From positions 3,674,028-3,738,027 of the forward strand of contig OZ020519.1 in NCBI GenBank assembly GCA_963971425.1: a DNA stretch of 64,000 nucleotides, read 5' to 3'. Positions 44,068-54,975 of the stretch are shown here, piece after piece. The notes below the pieces were generated by a model. It had not been told where the DNA came from, did not search any database, and saw only the letters and a list, made by a program, of their open reading frames with translations. The stretch comes from Bryoerythrophyllum caledonicum. Taxonomy: Eukaryota; Streptophyta; Bryopsida; Pottiales; Pottiaceae. A program made the translations under genes and the position numbers. Position 1 is the stretch's first letter; every line of letters begins with the position of its first letter.

Positions 44068-45078
44068 ATGATGGCAATTTCAGATGAAATTCGTGCTCGC
44101 ATCATAGGTTTGAGTGAAGGAGGATTTACAGGAGTTCAAATTGCAGCTACTATTGGAGTTCCTATTAGAACAGTTACAAGGTTAGTAAAAACATTTAGAG
44201 AAGATGGAACCTACAAGCGCAAATCTTGCGGTGGAAGTCACGCTAAAAAGCTTAGTGATAGAGATGTTCGTAGTATTGTGCATAACTAAAAAATTCATCG
44301 TTGCTCTTCACTCTCAGAGATTACCAATGCATGTCCTACTCAAGTGTGTAGACGTACTATTCAAAGGGTCTTACATAAAAATGGCATTTTTAGTCGAATT
44401 GCAGTTAAAAAACCTTTTTTGACACCTCGTCACATGTCTCAACGATTAGCTTTTGCTCAGAAGTACCGTGGATGGAGTGCAAAAGAGTGGGAGCGTGTTG
44501 TTTGGACAGATGAATCTACTTTTGAAATTGGAAAGAATTCTCGGCAAATTCATGTTTGGAGAAGTGCATACGAGCGTTATTCATCAAGTTGTCTAGCTCC
44601 TACTTTTAAAAGTGCAAGGACTTCTTTAATGATTTGGGGCGCATTTGCCGGAGGACAAAAGTCAGAACTTGTCTTTATGCCTAAAGATCAACGTTCTGCT
44701 AAGGATTTTATAGAAGTGGTTTATGATGCCAAATTGGTTCATTTCATGGGTCAAATTCCACAAAGAGTGCTTATGGAAGATGGGGCACCCGTCCATAGGA
44801 GCAAAATATGTGAAGAATGGAGACAAAGCCACCTTCTCGAAAAGCTCAACTGGCCTGCAAACTCTCCCGATCTCAATCCAATCAAGAACGTTTGGAGGAT
44901 GTTAAAAGATGTTGTGCAACATGGCAAACAATGCCCTAGAAGCTTAGATGTGTTGAAGGTAGTTCTTGAAAGAGAGTGGAAGTTAGTCAATGGTACAAAG
45001 CTCCTTCAACTATGTCATTCTATGCCCTCTAGGTTACTAGCAGTGATTGACGCTAATGGAGGACATACACGTTGGTAG
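44068..45078 (+). pseudogene. Tc1-like DDE transposase, one stop and mutated third catalytic residue
   Basis: One frame of 337 codons is broken only by TAA 44287-44289. The N-terminal part (about 70 residues) is a helix-turn-helix: IRARIIGLSEGGFTGVQIA, then GVPIRTVTRLVKTFREDG. The catalytic core has VWTDESTF (first Asp), LMEDGAPVH (second Asp) and SPDLNPIKNVW, where the normal Glu is Lys (AAG at 44884-44886). The spacing is 34 residues, that of DD34E Tc1 elements. The enzyme would cut and paste the element at TA. Both defects make it inactive; each is a single-base change from a sensible codon. Elements of this type are uncommon in seed plants. Confidence 0.95.
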
Positions 45079-45931
45079 ATATGGAATAACTTTTTTGTGT
45101 ACATCTTTTGGCTTTGAAATTTATCCGACATGTTACCAGCGTAGAGATGATCTTGTGCCAAAAATTTCACTATGTATCAACAAAAATTCAATCCTAAGGA
45201 GGGCGTCAAAGTTGGAAGTAGTAAAATGGTTTTCCCCTTTGTTTCTCAAAACTACACATGTTGGTAGATTTGGAATATTATTTTTTGTATGGGTCTTTTG
45301 GACTTGAAATTTTCCACACATGCAAACAACATAAAAATGTTTTTGCTCCAAAAATTTCATGGGAAAAAAAAAATTTCCTCAATTCTTGAGAGGGTGTCAA
45401 AGTTAGCAGCTGTGACACTTTTCTCACAGCTATCCCATGTTGGTAGATCTTGCATAAGTTTTTTTGTATAACTCTCCTGGACTTGAAATTTGGTATGCAT
45501 GTTTTCAACATAAAGGTGATGCTGTCTCCAAATTTTCATGGTAAAATAACAATTTCTCAGCTTTGGAGAGGGTGTCAAAGTTGGCAGCAGTGTAGGACAC
45601 TATCCCTGGAACTACTAAACGGCCAATTTGAATGTCACCCTATTGTATATCAATTTGTAGAGGTAGATAAGGGATGTAACATATTCAAAACAATTTTGGA
45701 AGGGGTGGAGGTTCAAAAATTTCCAATACACGTTATATTTTTTGTGAACTTAATATGTTTTAGAATGACAATCCGAATGGTCAATAAGTAGGTTTACACT
45801 ACATAATGTTGTGGAAATAAAAAAGTCAAAGATATGAAGATCTCTTAGTTTTATGTGGAAAAGAGAAAAAAATTTAAGTACCTTGCCCAACAATGTGTGA
45901 CAAAAGTGTGAAAATGTTTGACTTGGGTTAA

Positions 45932-46893
45932 AATGCATTTTTCACTAAAGACAAGTATTGTTTTATTACAATACGAAAGGAAACAATATTACTTACTATT
46001 ATTGAAAATCTCACATTTGATAGAATGTCCTAGCAAAAGGTTTTGAAGTTGCCCGATGTGCTGGCACTCAAGAACTTTTTCATTTAGTTGGCATACCTTT
46101 TAATCCATAGGTCCGATGAGAATAAAAATTATACTTCCATATGCCTCTTGTCTTTTATGCATCTTTTATTCAAAATTTCAAGAATTGTACGTATGCAACC
46201 ATAGGAACATGTCTGATATTTGCAATAGACTACCTCAAAACTTTTTGTCATTTAGCGGTCAAGGATGGACTGAGGGATGCATTCACAAAACCGTCATTGT
46301 TTTTAAAACGGGTTGTATATGTTTATTTGAAAGGTTGTGGTAACTTTTCAAGAAATGGCGGTTTTGGGTGTGCAGACTATGCAATGTTTAAGAAGACATA
46401 CATTCTAATATCTTTAAGTCATCTCCTCAACTATATCCAAACACTCGGATGGAAAGTAGACCCCCTAATTGTCATCACCGCGGGTGCTAGAGCCACCACC
46501 TTTATCCCCTCAACGACAACTCTTGAAGAAACATTCAAAATTCCTATGTCCTCAATTAAGACCACCTTCACAAACATTAACACTATTGCTATCCAACATG
46601 CTATGTCCATACTCCTACACAAAAGGAAACTCGAGAACAACCAATCCATCCCGGACACGCTAGACCCCACTTAAAAACCTGCTAAAAAAATACTCACCAT
46701 TAGCCCCCTTGGCGTCATTTGGCTCTCTGTTCTTGGTTACTTGTTGCGTGGTACATAGTGTCTACCCTCGAGAGGGGGGAGTAGTTCCATACTACTAAAC
46801 CATGTCCGGGGGACATGGACTTAGTGGTGGAACGAACAGACACTTCATTCACGCCGGCCCTTCGGGACCGGAGTTCTTCTTCTTCTTCTTTAA
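45932..46893 (+). mobile_element. Degenerate non-LTR (LINE)-like 3' fragment with TTC tail (tentative)
   Basis: A 177-codon frame (46141-46674) contains VITAGARATTFIPSTTTLEE, and near its end IQHAMSILLHKRKLENNQ. I tentatively associate this with C-terminal regions of plant non-LTR retroelement proteins. It is followed by a spacer with a GGGGGACATGG palindrome-like segment, CAGACACTTCATTC and a run of TTC repeats at 46874-46890. Simple-repeat tails are typical of several LINE clades. No RT motif is present in the window, so the assignment rests on the tail and weak similarity. Confidence 0.35.
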
Positions 46894-47252
46894 GTCATCT
46901 ACTTACAATATCACAAAATCCTAAATCTAAAGAATATTCTTAGAATTGTGATAATAACCTCCAAAGACCAAAAGTCTAGAGATGGGCTTCAAGTGATCTT
47001 AGGCAGCTCATACAGATGTCAATTTAGATCATGAATTTTTGAACTCTATATTGGAGATGTAGGTAAATAGTAGCTTTGTTGGAACAATTTCTTTTTAAAA
47101 CAAACACATGAAACAAAAGTTACAAAGTTTTGAATTTCAAACAGGGCAAGCAGCTAAGGTGGACATTCTACTACATAGCTAAATAAAACTATAGTAAACC
47201 TTGAATAGCACTATGGTACAGCTTAATAGTGCGATTTTTTGCGGCAGGTACT
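46894..47252. other. AT-rich spacer
   Basis: Nothing recognised between the TTC tail and the piggyBac element. Confidence 0.4.
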
Positions 47253-48015
47253 TTAACCCCTAATTGCCCAACCATGCGTTTTCTGCTTGATGAAAATTTT
47301 CACATCCAAATATCTCATCCTTTAAACAGTTTTGGCAGCGTGATTTTCTTATGGAAGTTTTTTGGAGTAGTTAGCTTTCATTTGGTGAAAATAAATCAAC
47401 AAAAGAGCATTTTGTGATTTATCCATGATTGAAACTATCTGGTACTCTTCCATTTCGGCCTAAAATTTTTGGTGACTTGAGCTCATTCTGGGTTGCCCAA
47501 GCCTGATGAACGTATGATGGCCTAGATGTAAGGCAACAATTTTCCATCACCAATTTGCAAGCATGGACCATTTTGTGGCCTGCCCATGACTCTAATGGTA
47601 CTGACAGAAACTCCGTCTGACTACTCCATTGAAGAAATGTTGACAACAAGCATTGATGAATGCAATGAATAAGCCAATAAATAATTTGTGAAAATGGGAT
47701 CAAATGAGAAGATTATGTGTTTCAAAGTCATGACAATTTGAACATCACGAGGGGATCTGCATGAGATTCTACAGTAACGAAACATATTAGGGTGAGTTGA
47801 GAGTGGCGCTCGATCGTTGGGAGCATTGAACTCAAAAATTGACTGTGTAGAAATCGGTGTTATGATTGAATGCCCGTTCAAAACTCAGCATTGAACGCAT
47901 GAAGCTCAAGCTCGAACGGTCAAGCGCCATCTCATGCGTTTTTCTACTATTTTATGGCCTCAAAGCATTAGCAACTTTATCTTTTCCTATCTTCAAGCCT
48001 TGTCACTGCTAGACG

Positions 48016-48435
48016 ATGTCCACTGCTATGAAAAGTCGTGATCAAGTGAGACTAGAAGGAGAGGTGATAATAGGACATTGGGCATCGGAACAGGGGTACT
48101 CCAGTTTGCAAATTCGGCGTCTCTTCAAAATCTTGGATGCGGAATACCTGCTGTCATTGCCTGTAAGACCTGGACTTCAAAAGCAAAGCAATCCTGTTGG
48201 ACTTCGATTTTTGTGGCACATACATGCCGCCAAAATACTCCGATGGCAAGGAAGGCGAAAGGAAGGTGATCCCCGCAGCTTCAATAGAGCCATCAATTCC
48301 TCTTGCGCAACCGGTGGTGGCCCGATGGAGAAGTCGATGTCGCAGCAAGCACCAGCCGAGGTGGTGACGAGAATCTCCGGAGCAGTGGAGGCGCAACAAC
48401 TCTAGGACAGGTCAATAGTATCACACCTAGGACCG
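48016..48435 (+). other. Open 5' extension in frame with piggyBac transposase
   Basis: From ATG 48016 the transposase frame is open to TAG 48403-48405, 10 codons before the next in-frame ATG at 48436. It may be part of an originally longer N-terminus broken by a third nonsense change, or leader sequence open by chance. No domain was recognised. Confidence 0.35.
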
Positions 48436-50799
48436 ATGATGCAGAGCGAGAGAACAAGCGGAGACGCAAGTGCTAGCCACCATGCACAATTTGCATACAA
48501 AGCGCATATCGGTCCTACATTCTCCGATGATGATGACTCCGGGGACTCGGACATCTGCAAAGAGGGATCAGAGGGTTCACTTTCAGAATTTGCCTCAAGC
48601 GACGATGACTTGGACGAGCTGCTCGAGCGCGAAGGAGAGGTCGGCGAAGAGAATGAGGACAGTGAATCGAGTGATGGCGGAGAGGTAGATGGAACTGAGG
48701 AAGATTGCAGTCTTGGCAATGAAGACTACACTCATGCAGCAATTGGCGATGGCGCAGACTTGGTGGGATCCATGGTGGAGGTGCCCGAGTCCAGCTCAAC
48801 GGGTGCGGTACGAATGCGGCGGCTGGCACGACGTGGAAGGGGCAGATTCGGATTTGGATCGCTTGGTCAATCTGCCAGTCTGGATTGCGTGGATTATCGG
48901 CTGCAAGCGCCAATGCCAGGGAGCAACTGTAACGACGAAGCGGAGGCGGACGTGGAGTGGAGCGGAGGCAATCGTGGAGCTCCACCAACAGCTCGTGGAT
49001 GTGCAAGTCGCACTGCACGTGGAAGGCGCACTGCAAGTGGGGGTCGCGGTTTTCGTGGAGGGAGTCGTGGTCGTGGAGCGTCGCAGCAGGAAAGCGCTCG
49101 GCGGAGTGGAGCAGCGGCGCTCGGCGAGTTTGTGGTCCCAGCGACTACAAGCCATGGTGTCAACGGGCGTAAAGGTGGGGCACGTCTTGCACAAGCCCGT
49201 GCATCACGTGCAAAAAAGCCAAAGAAAGATCGTAGAGATGCCGGCTACGAGGAAGAGACATGGACACAAGATACAGACCGGTATACTCATGACAGCCTAA
49301 AGTTCACAGGTAACCGCCCTGGCCACACCCACCCCTTCCGTGATTTTCCCACACCGATTCTAATATTTCAACTCTTTTTTTCACTAAGAACATTGGGTAA
49401 AATTTGCGCTCAAACAAATAGATATGCAACTACATTGAATGACAAAGGAAAAATGAGAGGGGGGAAGGGTTGGTGGGCTCTAACCATAGATGAATTGCAA
49501 GCATGGATTGGTATTAGCATGTTGATGGGGGTCAAACATTTACCCAATCATCGAGCATATTGGAAACGCTCAGATCCGTTCATGCAGAGGTTCATGCATT
49601 GTCATGTCATTTCAAACTATATGTCTCGTTCACGCTTTGAGCGCCTCACGGCATGCATGCATATTGTAGATGATAGTGGCTTTCCAAATTATCGTGATCC
49701 TAATTATGATCGACTCGGTAAAATTAGATGATTTCTAGAAGAAGTTCGTCGTTCATTTGAGAAGAATTGGAACCTTGGGCAAATGTGTACTGTCGATGAA
49801 ATGATGATACGCTACAAGGGCAAGTATTGTCCCATTAGACAATACATGCCCAATAAGCCATGTAAATGGGGGATAAAAATATGGTGCTTAGCTGATGCCT
49901 CAAAGAAATATGTCTATGGATTTGATGTCTATACTAGAGGTGCCATGAGAGATATTTTAGTAAAAGCAAGACCGGATGAGGCCAAAACCGGCTATCAGGT
50001 AGTCATGTAATTGATGGAAAAGTTGCACGGCAAAGGCCACATGGTTTTTACTGATAATTTTTTTACATCCGTGGAATTGTTGATGGACATGGTTGCAAGG
50101 GGGACATTTGGCACGGGCACGGTGCGATGTGACTGCATTTGTCTACCACGCGCTCTCTCTGATAAGAAATTGTGGAGCTCCAAGCCCCAAGGAACAATTG
50201 GATGGCGAATGCACAAGTCTGGAAAAATCTCATGCGTTTGTTGGGTGGACAAAAAACCAGTTTTATTGCTCTCAACGCATGCAGATCCAGTGCCAAGTGA
50301 TCCAAATCAGCCTTGTACAGTGCCCACGAACCAACGGGGGGTAAGAATTGATGTGCCAACCTCTCCGATTCATAAGGCCTACACTACCTGGATGAGGGGG
50401 GTAGATGTATTTGACCAACTACGAGGAGAGTACTCGTGTCAGGTATGCACTCATAAATGGTGGCACCGCCTTTTCTTCTTTCTTATTGACACAGCGCGAG
50501 TGAACTCGTGGATTATCTACAAGTCTTGCAGTCGTCGTGAAGGAAAACCATTGCTTGAGCACTTGGACTTCACAATGAAGCTGGCAGAAGCGCTCATGGC
50601 AAACTGGGGCATTTGGAGAGGTGTCACTTCGTACTACAATCAGAGACCATGTGTTCACGGTCTAGTAAAAACCAAGAACCGACGGGTGTGTCGATCGTGC
50701 CACAACAAGACTCTAACAAACATGATGTGCCCACAATGCGGTGGTATATCAATGCACTTGGCATGTTTTACCAAAATGCATTTTGCAGTTCGGCGTTAG
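48436..50799 (+). pseudogene. piggyBac transposase (DDE_Tnp_1_7), two nonsense codons
   Basis: One frame of 788 codons is broken by TGA 49729-49731 and TAA 50008-50010. The N-terminal 150 residues are acidic (runs of D, E, S). Residues about 150-290 are Gly/Arg-rich with RGG-type motifs (GRGRFGFG, RGGSRGRG). The core starts near ELQAWIGISMLMGVKHLP. The three catalytic Asp are in VDEMMIRYKG, VFTDNFFTS and TWMRGVDVFDQL. The C-terminus has a Cys-rich RING-like finger (CRSCHNK, CPQCGG, HLACF) that in this family recognises element ends. It normally excises and inserts at TTAA without scars. Both stops fit G-to-A or C-to-T transitions of Trp and Gln codons. The family is scarce in plants. Confidence 0.95.
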
Positions 50800-51629
50800 G
50801 ACTCGCCAGTTTTCTTCTTTTGCAGCATGAGCGTATTCTTTTTTGGCTGCTCTAGCGTGTGTTTTTTTTCCGTGCTCTGCCAATTTTCTTTGTGCTTCGA
50901 TTCTCTATTGGTTCTGCTTTTGGTGTTGGTTGTTAGTTGAGCTCGGCATGCAGGAACAATCGATTGCTCAGGTTGCACATCCTTACTGTCGGGTCCATTC
51001 TTGTTTTTACAAGTGGTGAGTCTGTCAATCAAAATCCTTGTAACATCAATCTCCAGTACATAGTTGATGCTTGCTACAATGAGCCGCTTGTTTCTTGATA
51101 CTTTTAGATGTGGCCTCTCTGATCCAGTGTTGTTGTTGATGGTTTGAGCTCTTTTACAGAACAAACTGGGCTTCTCATCCATTTACGCGAGCTACTCTTC
51201 CGGATTCCGGTCCTCATCTGAACCTGTCTTTTCATGACTTTTAATCTTCTATTTAGATGTCCCTTAGCAACGCCTTCATTGATGGTGTGACTAAATTTGT
51301 GTACCACGAGGCAGGTTCGTAAGAGCTATTATTTGTCAAGAATGCCGCAATCAATTCGAGATAAGAAGCTGAGAAAGCCACTTATGTCGGGGCAATTGTT
51401 AGAGGCTGACAACTTGATGACTTACGCTGATGCACAAAGAGAGGTTGATCAATATCAACACTTAGCTATGTTACATTTAGCAGCATTTGCATGGAGCTTT
51501 CTTTGAAAAGTTATCACAATGAAAATTAGAAAACGTGGTCTTCAATTTTCTCCAGATTCTTCCATTGCCACTTGGTCTACCATGAGTATCATTTACACCC
51601 TCATAATAGTGTTGTTTGCTTCTTATTGA

Positions 51630-51785
51630 TTTGTGCTTTCTTTCAATGACAGTCTCGGTTGGAGCTTGTGGTACTTGGAGATTTGTGCTTTCTTTCAATG
51701 ATAGTCTCGGTTGGAGCTTGTGGTACTTGGAGACTTGTGCTTTCTTTCAATGATAGTCTCGGTTGGAGCTTGTGGTACTTGGAGA
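51630..51785. repeat. 52-bp tandem triplication
   Basis: Three near-identical copies of a 52-bp unit containing CTCGGTTGGAGCTTGTGG, inside the 3' noncoding part of the piggyBac element. Confidence 0.95.
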
Positions 51786-52578
51786 TCTGGCTTGTTTCTC
51801 TCTAACTTATTCGTCAATGCCCTTCGGTTTCAATTGTAAAGCCACTTGCCTGCAATCTCGTGTAATTATCTACTGTTCCAATATGTCAAATTTTGAGTGT
51901 ATTTCTTTGTAGTTATGTTTCAAATCTAGAGGAACTCTTCATATAAACTTTGATGTAGGGCGTACCCATGCGGCCACTATGACTCAATTTCCAGGAACAA
52001 TAGATAGTTCAACTAATTTTTTCCTCTGGCTTACCCGGTCTAAGAATGGAGCAATTTTTTTTTTGGGCTATGCAGAAGGCGGTTGTTCACCTACCAACTT
52101 TCCCTCATTCAGTTTTTCCATGCGCAGTCTCTCATCACCTTGTCTCCTACCGGGCAGTGCCTTCCACTTGAAGCCTCCTACACCCCCTCACATTGCAAGA
52201 CCTACATTTTCTTGAAAATGTTGAATTATTTTTGCGTGCAAAGTGTATCAAATTCCCACACACACAAAGACCATAGTGTGAATTTTCCAGAATTTTTGAG
52301 CAAAAAATATTACACGAATTCATTGAAAAAGTGTGGAAAAGTACAACTGCCCGTGCTTTTTTACACCCAAAATTTCTTCATCAAATGCTGAAATCTTGAT
52401 GCTGGAGGTTTAAAATTGCGTCTAAAAAATCTTAGTCATATTACACAACCTTACTCACAAGATCTTACGGTTGGAAAGTCAAAACAATTGAAATTTCTCT
52501 CAATACTTGAGATTAGAAGAATCAGTCAAATTTGCAAAAAAACAACCATGCAAAATGGCCAGGACGCTTAGGGGTTAA

Positions 52579-54660
52579 GGCGTAGAAATCAAGGATTTTA
52601 TTATTTCAATCTTTTCTTCTCCTAAAAGAAGAAGGCATAACAATTCTATCCACCACTTGGATGTTTGATCCAACAAATAATTTTTTCTATAAAAATCAAA
52701 ATTGCTTTTTAAGTGAAATGACTACTTTTGATACTCCTAGTCATTACAAATCCATTTTTCTTATACAAAACACCTCCATTACTTGTGATTTTAGGCAAGA
52801 AATGATTTAATACAAGGCAAAATATAGATCCATAAAGTTTATGCAATGTGAAATGGAAAAATATGCCACTATCTTGAGTCAAACTACTCTAATTTTGTCC
52901 ACGCCAGGAAGAAAGAAACCAAATTGCACTTTTGAAATGCATGTATCTACAATCCATGCGGTCAAAGTTTGGGGTGCTCCTGGTGAAAAATAGTCTCAAT
53001 TTTTTAGGGCTTTAGGTAGGTTGCAAGCCTTCTGATTTTATTTTAAATTTTTTTTTAATAATGTCTTCTCGAGTGATGCTATCTTGTGAGCTGTGTGCGG
53101 TGAGGGGCGAGCGGTAAGTAGAAAAAAGCCTAAAAACAGGGAAAAAAAAGCGGTTTAAAATTTTAAAATTGGATTTTGATGGAAATTAATGGTATAACAA
53201 TATTTTTTGACAGAATAAGTTGGATACACCAACCACGGCTACAAATTTTTCTATAGCCGTGGATACATCAACCATTGACAATTTTTCTTTTTCCTTTCTT
53301 CACTCCTGGACTCAAATTGTAATCATGTATTTTTTAAATTTATTTCTTCTTAAAGATACATTTATAGGGGCTTCATGTACACAAAATCAAAATGTAAAAA
53401 CTTAGAATGCAAACGAAGTGCTGAAATGGCAGATGTAGAGTAATGAACTTTATTTGTCAAAGCAATATGACAAGATGTTTCAGTTGATATACAACGGTCC
53501 AAGATGACTAAACTATCGGGTGATGGTAGGAGATACCTATTTTTTCCAAATGCAGTGGTTGCAGGTTCAGATTTTGGCTATGATATCCTTACTCCACTTG
53601 ACGGAACTGCCGCCAGTTGCCAACATCGCACCTCGTGCACAACAAAACCAAAAAAATTGGAGAAAAAAATATAGAAAAAATAGCATTGAGAAAATCACTA
53701 ATACAGTTACTACTAGCCACACCACGAGATGCAATACCGATTCAACATGTTTGAATACGAGATGTCTAGAAATAGAAATATTGATGAAGAATTAGACTTC
53801 CTTGCGTTTGTCATGCTGCTCCGTGTGAGCCAAATAAACCGCCCCTAAAGGGTGGCTTATTTTGAACACAAGATCCTAATACGAGGGCCTAGTTCCTTGT
53901 GTAACCAATCCTCAGCCCATTCATACACAACTTATACAAGCATGGTGACACATCTCATGTTCACTTAGGTCCCTTGTGGTTGATTAGTGAGGTGGTGACT
54001 TAATCCAGCCTTTTGATTGAACCCTCCTTTGAACAAGTGTAACTTTTGCTCTAGGGCTCCGAATGCAACGTTTCCAACTCTTATGGGTTCAATTCAGCAT
54101 TCCGAACTTGATTAGACCCTTAATGATCAGTTTCAGGCTTAGGTGTGACCCTGGAACCAGTTGGCAGCACACAGGCTTCCCTATTTTCTACAAACTTATA
54201 ATCCTAATTATCTCCTTGACTCTAACTCCGATTCTTATGTTTGTTTTTTTAATTCTTATTAGTTTTTTGTGCTTAACATGAGGGCAGCATTCAATCAGCC
54301 ATGCGACTCAATCATGAACTCATAACCAACGACCAGCAGTGCACACTCAACATATAAGTTTATTCAAGATCGTGCACCACATTCCTACGCATATACCACA
54401 TCCATTCATACAAGAATCCACTCCAGCCTTACTAAGAATGAGCCTCCAACTGCGTTCATTTACTAATGGCGTTTTAATCGATTGTTTAGTTGAATATAGA
54501 GCAAACCCTAATTCTACCAAAAAATTGGCAGCCCTTCCGCGTGGTTTTTGTATTTAGAAAATTAGGTTTCACGTCATACACAAGGAATTTAAGAGGTCCG
54601 AGGGAGAAGAGGGGCTCCCTGATTTAATTCGGTTCACCCTCCATCCTTAGCCTTTGAACT
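52579..54660. other. AT-rich gene-free stretch
   Basis: No supported gene. Around 52945-52980 a short segment (ACAATCCATGCGGTCAAAGT) resembles the interior of the TTAA MITEs. At 53215-53275 a short motif around GGATACACCAACCA recurs imperfectly. Confidence 0.4.
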
Positions 54661-54975
54661 GCTCACTCCAGCTCTCGTGACCTTGCTCCAACTCGTGTGA
54701 TCTTCTTCCTCTTGTTCGTCGTGCTTGCTCACTCCAGCTCGTGTGATCTTCTTCCTCTTGTTCGTCGTGCTTGCTCACTCCAGCTCGTGTGATCTTCTTC
54801 CTCTTGTTCGTCGTGCTTGCTCACTCCAGCTCGTGTGATCTTCTTCCTCTTGTTCGTCGTGTGATCTTGCTCCAGCTCGTGTGATCTTCTTCCTCCTGTT
54901 CGTCGTGCTTGCTCACTCCAGCTCTCGTGATCTTGCTCCAGCTCGTGTGATCTTCTTCCTCCTGTGATCTAACCT
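54661..54975. repeat. 46-bp minisatellite (gctcactccagctcgtgtgatc type)
   Basis: At least three near-perfect 46-bp units (starts 54721, 54767, 54813), flanked by rearranged partial units that share GTGATCTTCTTCCTC and GCTCACTCCAGCT. Strong pyrimidine bias on the plus strand. Confidence 0.92.

Larger units (their letters stand above)
42865..45645 (+). mobile_element. Tc1/mariner element with ~580-bp TIRs, 2781 bp
   Basis: TA target duplications (42863-42864 and 45646-45647) flank termini CAATAGGGTGACATTC and its inverse. The left arm 42865 to about 43445 and right arm about 45066-45645 are nearly identical inverted repeats. I checked one landmark, AACTTTGACACCCTCC, and found it equally placed in both arms without indel. 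The transposase gene fills the centre, and its stop codon lies within the right arm. The insertion site is confirmed by a related unoccupied sequence at 19362-19375. Confidence 0.95.
42526..45927. mobile_element. Second copy of the 618-bp TTAA element, split by a Tc1 transposon
   Basis: The flanks 42526-42864 and 45648-45927 together match, in reverse orientation, the element at 19085-19702. The ends abut TTAA at 42522-42525 and 45928-45931, and the right terminus is CTTGGG-TTAA. Without the Tc1 insertion and one TA copy the length is 619 bp against 618 bp. Confidence 0.8.
47257..52574 (+). mobile_element. piggyBac element, 5318 bp, transposase-bearing, inactive
   Basis: TTAA on both sides (47253-47256 and 52575-52578), with left end CCCCTAATTGCCC and right end inverse TTAGGGG preceded by GGCCAGGACGC. 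The first seven bases, CCCCTAA, are perfectly inverted, then diverge, as usual for short piggyBac TIRs. The transposase gene lies at 48436-50799. About 1.2 kb on the left and 1.8 kb on the right are noncoding, and a 52-bp triplication lies at 51630-51785. This is the only autonomous-type TTAA element in the window and a candidate source of activity for the TTAA MITEs. Confidence 0.9.

Noticed and set aside
48515-49194. Minus-strand frames over the piggyBac N-terminal region
   Set aside because: Composition shadows of the acidic and Gly/Arg-rich transposase region, with no motif of their own.
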